This document shows positions 58,327 to 64,000 of a DNA stretch of 64,000 bases, piece after piece. The notes below the pieces were generated by a model that saw only the letters and a program-made list of their open reading frames with translations, did not search any database and had not been told where the DNA came from. The number at the start of each line of letters is the position of its first letter. The stretch's first letter is position 1. The stretch spans positions 124,001 to 188,000 of the forward strand of contig WGMG01000004.1 in assembly GCA_016125185.1 (NCBI GenBank), in the 5' to 3' direction. This DNA comes from Armatimonadota bacterium (lineage in GTDB: Bacteria > Armatimonadota > Fimbriimonadia > Fimbriimonadales > Fimbriimonadaceae). The position numbers and the translations under genes were made by a program.

Positions 58327-60882
58327 ATGATCAAATGTTTTCTCGTAATTGGGATGCTAACGCTCCCAGGGATCGGGTTTTGTCAGGCTTCAAAACCCCA
58401 CGGCGGAGACTGGTGGGACAGGGAACTCTGGTCGCGGCTGTCCTATAGTGGGAGCCGCACCTTCGGCTACCAGTCCTATACGTTTCGCGGCGATGCCGAT
58501 GCGTTCGATTCGCTGACCAACTATGGCACCGGTCTGAAGCACTTCACCGACATCGGGAACTTATCGCTCCAAGGGCAAAAGGTTTTCGGTCTGCTGGATT
58601 TTCGCGCGACGTTCACCGACAACCGCTTTAGCGACCCGGAACAGCAGCAGTACACGCTCAACTACAAAAAAGGATTCTGGGATCTCAGCTACGGAACGGT
58701 TCAGGCTTCACTGATCAACGGCAACCGGTTTGCGAACTTTAGCCGATCACTGAACGGATTCGTTGGCGACTTTAAGAAGGGCAAACTCGAAACCAAGGTT
58801 TTGGCCAGCGAGGCGCGGGGTGCGGCGCGAACGGTCACCGTCGAGGGCAACAACACCCCCGGTCCCTATTACCTTCAGGGCGGCCGCATCATCGGCGGGA
58901 CTATCCGCGTGCTTGTGGATGGTATCGAACTCCAGCAGGGCGTGGACTACCTCGCCGATACCAATGTCGGGTCGATCACATTCATAAATCGCGTCATCGC
59001 GCCGACCAGTACCATCGTCGCCTCGTACGAGTCGTACGATGTCACTCACTCGGGCGGTAGCATCCGGGGCGCGGGTCTGTCCTACAACCTTGGTCAGGCG
59101 GGTCGAATTGGCCTCACTACTGTCGAACAACGGGTCGGCGACGCAAACGCGACCGGCGAACGCATCGAATCGTTCCAGGGGTTTGGACTCCCTGGCGATC
59201 AGTATCCGCTTTTATTCGAGCCGATCCCGACCTCGATTTCGGTCACCGTCGATGGCGTCATCCGCACGTTTTCGATTACCGATGACGGCGTCAGCGAGTT
59301 CTATCTCAGCGCGAATGTATCCAACGTCGTGATCTCTCGCGTTGCGGTGACAAATTCCCAAACGCTCCAGATCCGCTACATCCCCAAGAATGTGCAGACG
59401 GTTGATGGCAACCGCAAGGTCACCGGTTTCGACTGGCGGCTGCCCATTGGCGACAATGGAAGCGGGAGTTACCTAGCCTACTCCAATGCAAGCGGTCGCC
59501 TCAGCGGGGCCAATTCGTCGAGCGGAAACGCCGAAGGAATTGACATGAAGCTGAACACCGGCAAGGGGTCGCTAAAAGTCGGTTTCCGTAAGATCGACCC
59601 GGGCTTTAAGACTATCGAGCAAACCGGCTTTGGTCGAAACGAAGACGTCTCCGAGTACGCGTTCGACTATGCAACCAAAGGCTTTTCCTCAACGCTGAGT
59701 ACGGGCAACAGCCTCATCTCTATTGACAACGGCGGAACGGAGACAGCGACCCGCTACATGACGAGCAATCTTGCGTTCCGGTACACCGACCCCAAGCGGG
59801 AATCGACCGAGAACATCCGTAGCCAGTCCCTCACTTTTGGCCGCTCACGGGCGACCTCGACCGATGATAATACGCTCAGTTCGGTTTCGCTGAAAGACGA
59901 CTTCCGATCCCGAAAGTTTTCGTTTGGCTACGGAGTCGAAAAACTCACCGGGCACGGACGAATCGATGGCGAACTGAGCGGAGTCGCGGTGGACTCGTAC
60001 CGAACGAACGCCAGTTACGGAATTGGTCGCAACTGGAATCTCGTCGCTTCGGCGTCGAAGAGCTTTATCCGGACCGACGCCGCCAGCTCGCAGGGATACG
60101 ATTATTCGTTGCGCGCCAATATGGCTCAGACCGGGCCCTGGTCAGGTGGGGTCGGCTACACGCTCAGTGATTCCGGCGTCCTCGCTTCCTTGGGCGGATT
60201 CCTCAACGGAAGCTCCCTCGGCTATGGCAGCGGCGGCTTCAGCGGTGGCGGAACCGGCGTCATCAGCACCGGGCGACAACAGGCGCGCCAGTTCAACATC
60301 AATGCGACGCACCAAGCGGGCGAAAACCTCTCAGTTGGCCTCAGCTATGCGGCGACGACGACGCAGGGCGCTTCGACCAGCAATGCCACCATTGACACGC
60401 TTTCGTTGGATACCAGTTGGCGAGTCAATAGTGCCCATACGTTGGTCCTAAGCCTTGTTAAGGTCAAGTCTGATTTTCTCACCTCGTCGGTCGGTACGAG
60501 CGACTCGGACATCCTGTCCGCCCTCTTCATTGGTACCCCCGGACGCCAGTGGAGCTACACGTTCGGCTACAATTCGCTGAAATCCGGCGGGACTACCCTA
60601 GGCCAGAACAACTTAGGTGCGAATGCCGACATCAGCTACCACATCAACCGCAAACAGCGCGTCTTCATCAGCTCGTCCATCAGCCGAACTCGCGGTCTCT
60701 ATCCGCAGAACGACACGAGTTTCCAGACGGGTTATGCTTACTCCATCGTGGACGGTATCTCCCTCGTGGGTCGCTACAACTTCCGCAATCTGCAGAACCT
60801 CGATCCCGGTGCGGTCGGCGGTGCCTTTAGGGCTAATGGCGTCAGCCTTGAACTCACGTTCGACCTCTCCAACCGACGTTGA
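58327..60882 (+). CDS. Outer-membrane beta-barrel protein
   Basis: 851 residues with a signal peptide (MIKCFLVIGMLTLPGIGFCQ). An N-terminal set of strands leads to a small domain near 190-245 (GPYYLQGGRIIGGTIRVLVD, then GVDYLADTNVGSITFINRVI and VASYESYDV), which resembles modules in outer-membrane proteins of Armatimonadota and Deltaproteobacteria. From about 350 on, alternating aromatic/polar strands of 10-14 residues continue to the terminal strand VSLELTFDLSNRR, as in a large barrel. No plug or TonB box is seen. Its ligand is unknown; position directly after csaB suggests a cell-envelope role. Confidence 0.7.
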   Translation: MIKCFLVIGMLTLPGIGFCQASKPHGGDWWDRELWSRLSYSGSRTFGYQSYTFRGDADAFDSLTNYGTGLKHFTDIGNLSLQGQKVFGLLDFRATFTDNRFSDPEQQQYTLNYKKGFWDLSYGTVQASLINGNRFANFSRSLNGFVGDFKKGKLETKVLASEARGAARTVTVEGNNTPGPYYLQGGRIIGGTIRVLVDGIELQQGVDYLADTNVGSITFINRVIAPTSTIVASYESYDVTHSGGSIRGAGLSYNLGQAGRIGLTTVEQRVGDANATGERIESFQGFGLPGDQYPLLFEPIPTSISVTVDGVIRTFSITDDGVSEFYLSANVSNVVISRVAVTNSQTLQIRYIPKNVQTVDGNRKVTGFDWRLPIGDNGSGSYLAYSNASGRLSGANSSSGNAEGIDMKLNTGKGSLKVGFRKIDPGFKTIEQTGFGRNEDVSEYAFDYATKGFSSTLSTGNSLISIDNGGTETATRYMTSNLAFRYTDPKRESTENIRSQSLTFGRSRATSTDDNTLSSVSLKDDFRSRKFSFGYGVEKLTGHGRIDGELSGVAVDSYRTNASYGIGRNWNLVASASKSFIRTDAASSQGYDYSLRANMAQTGPWSGGVGYTLSDSGVLASLGGFLNGSSLGYGSGGFSGGGTGVISTGRQQARQFNINATHQAGENLSVGLSYAATTTQGASTSNATIDTLSLDTSWRVNSAHTLVLSLVKVKSDFLTSSVGTSDSDILSALFIGTPGRQWSYTFGYNSLKSGGTTLGQNNLGANADISYHINRKQRVFISSSISRTRGLYPQNDTSFQTGYAYSIVDGISLVGRYNFRNLQNLDPGAVGGAFRANGVSLELTFDLSNRR

Positions 60883-60914
60883 AATAATCCGGCGGCTCAA
60901 TCGTTACTAGTGGT

Positions 60915-62231
60915 ATGAAGCGTAACTGGATACCACTTGCGTTATTGGTTGCCACTATTTTGGGTTGCGGAGGTTCGAGCGTCGGGGTTGGCAGTATCGC
61001 CGGCTTGGTGCTCGACATGAACGGAAACCCCGTGCGCGGCGCACGCGTGTTTGTGGACAGCGGCACTCCGCGCGAGACCTACAGCAACACCTCGGGTTCC
61101 TACCGATTGACCGGCGTCAACGCCGAAGACCTGCTTGTGAAGGCCGAGTATGACGATGGCGGCACCGTCTACGTGGGCCAGAATCTGGCGCGCGTCTTCG
61201 ATCAATCGCAATCGGCCAACATGACCATCGTCTTGATCCCGTCCAACCAGGTCGCTTCGATTTCCGGCGTCGTCACCGGCACTGGCGGTATCCGCATCCA
61301 AGGTGCGCGCATCTCGGCCAAGCCGACCAACGGCACGATCCTTTCCTCGGTGCAAACCATCGCCGATGGCAATGGCAACTACACGCTTGGCGGCCTCGCC
61401 GGCGGGGTCACGTACCAAATCCAGGCCACCTTCCCGGGCTGGGAGTCTGGGGAAGTCCAGAAGACGCCTTCGGCCGGCATCGTCCAGACGGTTAACTTCC
61501 AACTGGGCGCGAACGGCGACCCGATCTTGCCTGCCCCGAGTGGCATGAGCCTGACAGCGTGGACCTCGCCCGCCGAAGTCACCCGCGACGTCGAAAAGGT
61601 GAAGGTTTACGACGGCATCAAGAAGCTGATCGACAAGCGCTACAACCGCACAGCGTCAAGCCGACTGACGAGCCAGGGCAATCCCGTTGAAGTCCAACTC
61701 TACTGGGATAAGTTCGACAGCCTCCAGATTCTTGGCTACGAAATCTGGCGACAGCGAAGCACCGATTCATGGAACGCGGTGGACTTTCTGCGCGACCCGC
61801 TGGCGGAAACCTACCTGGATAGCGACATCAACCTACGCGACGGAGTGAACTACAGCTATTCCATCGCGCCATCGAACACGAACTATCCCAACACCGACAA
61901 TTCGTACGGCGATTTCAGCTCGACGGTCTCGGTAACCCCCCTCTCCGACATGAATGTCTACGTGCCGACGGTCGCGGCCGGTCAGGTGACGTTCCACTGG
62001 CAAGCGGTGACGAACGCGGCGACCTACACGATCTACGTGTTCGATGAATATCCTGGTCTGGGTGTGAGTTCGTACGACAACAACTACAACAATCCGGCGA
62101 CGGGTACCGATTGGACCTACAATTTGACGCCATTGGCAGCAGGACACCGGTATTACTACCTTATAATGGGTAGTAACTCTGACGATTCGGCTCGAACGCT
62201 TAGCGCGATCGGCTCCTTTATTGCGCCGTAA
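60915..62231 (+). CDS. Lipoprotein with carboxypeptidase-regulatory-like and Fn3-like domains
   Basis: 438 residues. Lipobox LLVATILGCGGSSVG gives a lipidated Cys at about 18. Two Ig-like carboxypeptidase-regulatory repeats follow: SIAGLVLDMNGNPVRGARVF with TSGSYRLTGV, and SISGVVTGTGGIRIQGARIS with GNGNYTLGGLAGG. The C-terminal half (about 250-435) looks like fibronectin-type III modules (VEVQLYWDKFDSLQILGYEI, then VTFHWQAVTNAATYTIYVFD). Such proteins sit at the cell surface and bind polymers or partners. It is linked to the barrel gene and to the next secreted protein by short gaps. Confidence 0.8.
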   Translation: MKRNWIPLALLVATILGCGGSSVGVGSIAGLVLDMNGNPVRGARVFVDSGTPRETYSNTSGSYRLTGVNAEDLLVKAEYDDGGTVYVGQNLARVFDQSQSANMTIVLIPSNQVASISGVVTGTGGIRIQGARISAKPTNGTILSSVQTIADGNGNYTLGGLAGGVTYQIQATFPGWESGEVQKTPSAGIVQTVNFQLGANGDPILPAPSGMSLTAWTSPAEVTRDVEKVKVYDGIKKLIDKRYNRTASSRLTSQGNPVEVQLYWDKFDSLQILGYEIWRQRSTDSWNAVDFLRDPLAETYLDSDINLRDGVNYSYSIAPSNTNYPNTDNSYGDFSSTVSVTPLSDMNVYVPTVAAGQVTFHWQAVTNAATYTIYVFDEYPGLGVSSYDNNYNNPATGTDWTYNLTPLAAGHRYYYLIMGSNSDDSARTLSAIGSFIAP

Positions 62232-62256
62232 TCTCAGACCCAATAGCGAACAAAAT

Positions 62257-64000
62257 ATGACACGCCGCCTTCTTATGATGGTCGTCGCCCTAACTGGGGC
62301 GACGACTTCTTTTGGACAGTCGAGTCTGTTCAAGATTGATTTAAGCACCCGATCCAACTCCGCTCCAACCGATCTCTCGGACGCTTCTTACAAGCAATTC
62401 GAGCAGAACATGTTGAACCTGACGTCGGCCAATCGCAAGGAGAGAATCGCGATGGGTCTGCAGAAGGCGGACATCCCGTACATCGTGCCGGGCATCGTCC
62501 GGTTCTTCAAGAACGGGTACATGATGCCGACCGGCGGAAGGACCCGAGGCAACGGAATCACGTTGGTGATCGACTCGAACTTCAACTCGTCGAACGACCC
62601 GACCCGGGCGACGTTCATGCAAAGCGTCTACGACACCGCGCAGAACCTCGGCTTGTTCGATCTGTACTTTGGTGGTGCCGCGATTTCCGGCACCGTCAAT
62701 GTCATCAATGCTGACGCGACGGTCGGCGGCATCGGCGACCGACAAGCGATCACCGGCGGCTACTACTTGCCCAACAACGGCACCGGCGGCCGCGAGATTC
62801 GCATGCCACTGAACTTCAGCCGGGAAGTCGCCGCTGTAGCGCTGATCCACTGCGTGCTATTGGCCTACCTGCCGGACCCGGCGTACGGCTTCGATGGCTA
62901 CTTGGAGGGCTTGGTCCGTGCGGCCACTGCCAAGATCGTTCGCAACGGAAGCTTCCAAACCACGCTCGGACTCGATTCGGAAGTCGTCGAAAGCGTGCTG
63001 GAACAGACTTATGAGATTGGTCCGTTTTACGATTGGACCAACCAACGGTCGCTTGGCGGCCCCCAGTTCATCGCACCCAACCTCCTCAGCGGCTCGATCG
63101 CCCAAGGTACGCGCGGTGGACTCTTCTTCCAGCGGTACCAAATGGCCGGATCGGTGTGGGAAAAGATGCTCACCGAGCATCCGACGTTCATCAAGGATTT
63201 GAACGCGCTTTACGCCAGCAACACTTCGGCCTCGAACAACGCGGCGATGCTGGAATCCTTGGCGTCAACCGTCCTAGGTGCAGGCACCGTTGAGGGCGAC
63301 TCGTTCTCGGTGTGGGTTCGCAAGCAGCACATCCTCGACACCCGGCTCACCGTCGGCACCAAGCTCCACTCACTCATCACGCCGATCACGGCGGGCCTGA
63401 GCGGCACCGACTTCGGCGTCTTCAACATCGAAACGACGCTCTTTTCGACCGACTCTTCCGGTAACGAGACCCTGCTTTCCGGCACCTCGTACCCGGTGGC
63501 GTGGGATAAGGACTACAACCGCTTGTTCCTGTCAAGCCAGGCGGAGCGAATCGACATTGCCGCCTCGTACGGCTCGTCGGTTCCCAACTTCCCGTCGAAC
63601 TCGACCAACACCGATCCGTATCGGGTTGCGCTCGACGTTCCCGCCCTTGACCACATCGTGCGGCAGTATCTGCCGGTCGGGTGCATCGCCACTCCGGCCT
63701 CCTCGATGCCGAGCAACTTCTACGGCACGGTCGTCGGCTTTCCGGTCCCAACCGGCGGAAGCCTGAAGATTCGCGTTCAGTACGGCTCGCAAACGTTCGA
63801 TGTGCCCGTCGTGGACTACGCCTTCGGCTCCGTCGTTGCTGACACCGGATTCCAAAACGCCCTTTCGACCACCATCAAGGTCATCGGCGTCGACGCCTCC
63901 AACGTCGAATCCGTTCTGCTAACGCGGATCGTGGATAAGGGGCCTGGCGACCTCGCCGTCCAGTTGGGTAACGACCCGGTGAAGACCACCGGCTTCCCCA
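62257..64000 (+). CDS. Secreted protein, partial, with a degenerate metallopeptidase-like motif
   Basis: Open at the right edge: 581 codons are visible without a stop. Signal peptide MTRRLLMMVVALTGATTSFG. Residues 25-330 look like the catalytic region of a gluzincin-type metallopeptidase: VAAVALIHCVLLAY (195-204 region) stands where HExxH would be, but Glu is Cys199 and the second His is Leu202; Glu217 in GFDGYLEGLVRA sits at the usual third ligand. It is therefore likely an inactive relative, if this reading is right. Later parts (WDKDYNRLFLSSQAERIDIA) look like Ig-like beta-sandwich modules. It ends the envelope operon within the window. Confidence 0.6.
   Translation, partial: MTRRLLMMVVALTGATTSFGQSSLFKIDLSTRSNSAPTDLSDASYKQFEQNMLNLTSANRKERIAMGLQKADIPYIVPGIVRFFKNGYMMPTGGRTRGNGITLVIDSNFNSSNDPTRATFMQSVYDTAQNLGLFDLYFGGAAISGTVNVINADATVGGIGDRQAITGGYYLPNNGTGGREIRMPLNFSREVAAVALIHCVLLAYLPDPAYGFDGYLEGLVRAATAKIVRNGSFQTTLGLDSEVVESVLEQTYEIGPFYDWTNQRSLGGPQFIAPNLLSGSIAQGTRGGLFFQRYQMAGSVWEKMLTEHPTFIKDLNALYASNTSASNNAAMLESLASTVLGAGTVEGDSFSVWVRKQHILDTRLTVGTKLHSLITPITAGLSGTDFGVFNIETTLFSTDSSGNETLLSGTSYPVAWDKDYNRLFLSSQAERIDIAASYGSSVPNFPSNSTNTDPYRVALDVPALDHIVRQYLPVGCIATPASSMPSNFYGTVVGFPVPTGGSLKIRVQYGSQTFDVPVVDYAFGSVVADTGFQNALSTTIKVIGVDASNVESVLLTRIVDKGPGDLAVQLGNDPVKTTGFP

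Overview
The window reads as chromosome of a Gram-negative (diderm), flagellate, LPS-making bacterium with about 58-60% G+C. The combination of lipid A genes (fabZ-lpxA-lpxB, a PagL-like deacylase), csaB with a DUF5693 neighbour (the S-layer/SLH anchoring pair), PEP-CTERM proteins, a reaction-centre-type dihaem cytochrome, prepilin leaders and many orphan membrane proteins suggests Armatimonadota, probably the Fimbriimonadia. That placement is an inference from gene content; no rRNA gene is present to confirm it. No tRNA, rRNA, CRISPR array, transposase or phage gene was found.

Layout. 0-9.6 kb: end of an M29 aminopeptidase, a MOSC protein followed by an NTPase/membrane fusion, a secreted GH127-type glycosidase, the GTPase Der, a PagL-like outer-membrane protein and a DUF1801-like protein. 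9.7-11.95 kb: an A+T-rich four-gene operon (membrane thioredoxin-like protein, prepilin-like protein, Cys-rich secreted peptide, anchored protein). 12-21.4 kb: DinB-like protein, beta-helix/PA14 protein, a tandem-STN protein, an APC permease, a DUF6614/lipoprotein/acyl-CoA synthetase operon, and a PEP-CTERM protein. 21.9-32.3 kb: small membrane and Cys-rich proteins, PriA, a NarI/Fe-S/CCG fusion, a papain-like protein coupled to a LuxR-PAS regulator, and fabZ-lpxA-lpxB. 32.6-38.6 kb: four tandem paralogous anchored proteins behind a dihaem cytochrome. 38.7-46.7 kb: HIT protein, a duplicated membrane-protein pair, FolE2, a PstC-PstA fusion with PstS, an M42 peptidase and a second PEP-CTERM protein. 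46.8-53 kb: RimO, an A+T-rich island with a cytosine-5 methyltransferase convergent to a ParB-like/nuclease-like pair, and flagellin. 53.1-64 kb: a seven-gene envelope operon (ABC permease, rhomboid, DUF5693, CsaB, outer-membrane barrel, lipoprotein, secreted protein running off the end).

Two window-wide patterns stand out. At least twelve genes carry a TAnnnT hexamer 5-8 bases before the start codon, where a -10 box would give a leaderless mRNA; this also helps choose several starts. The longer intergenic gaps are built from a few diverged dispersed repeat families. The best candidates for undescribed systems are the methyltransferase/ParB-like/nuclease island, the A+T-rich pilin/thioredoxin/Cys-rich operon and the four-paralog array.
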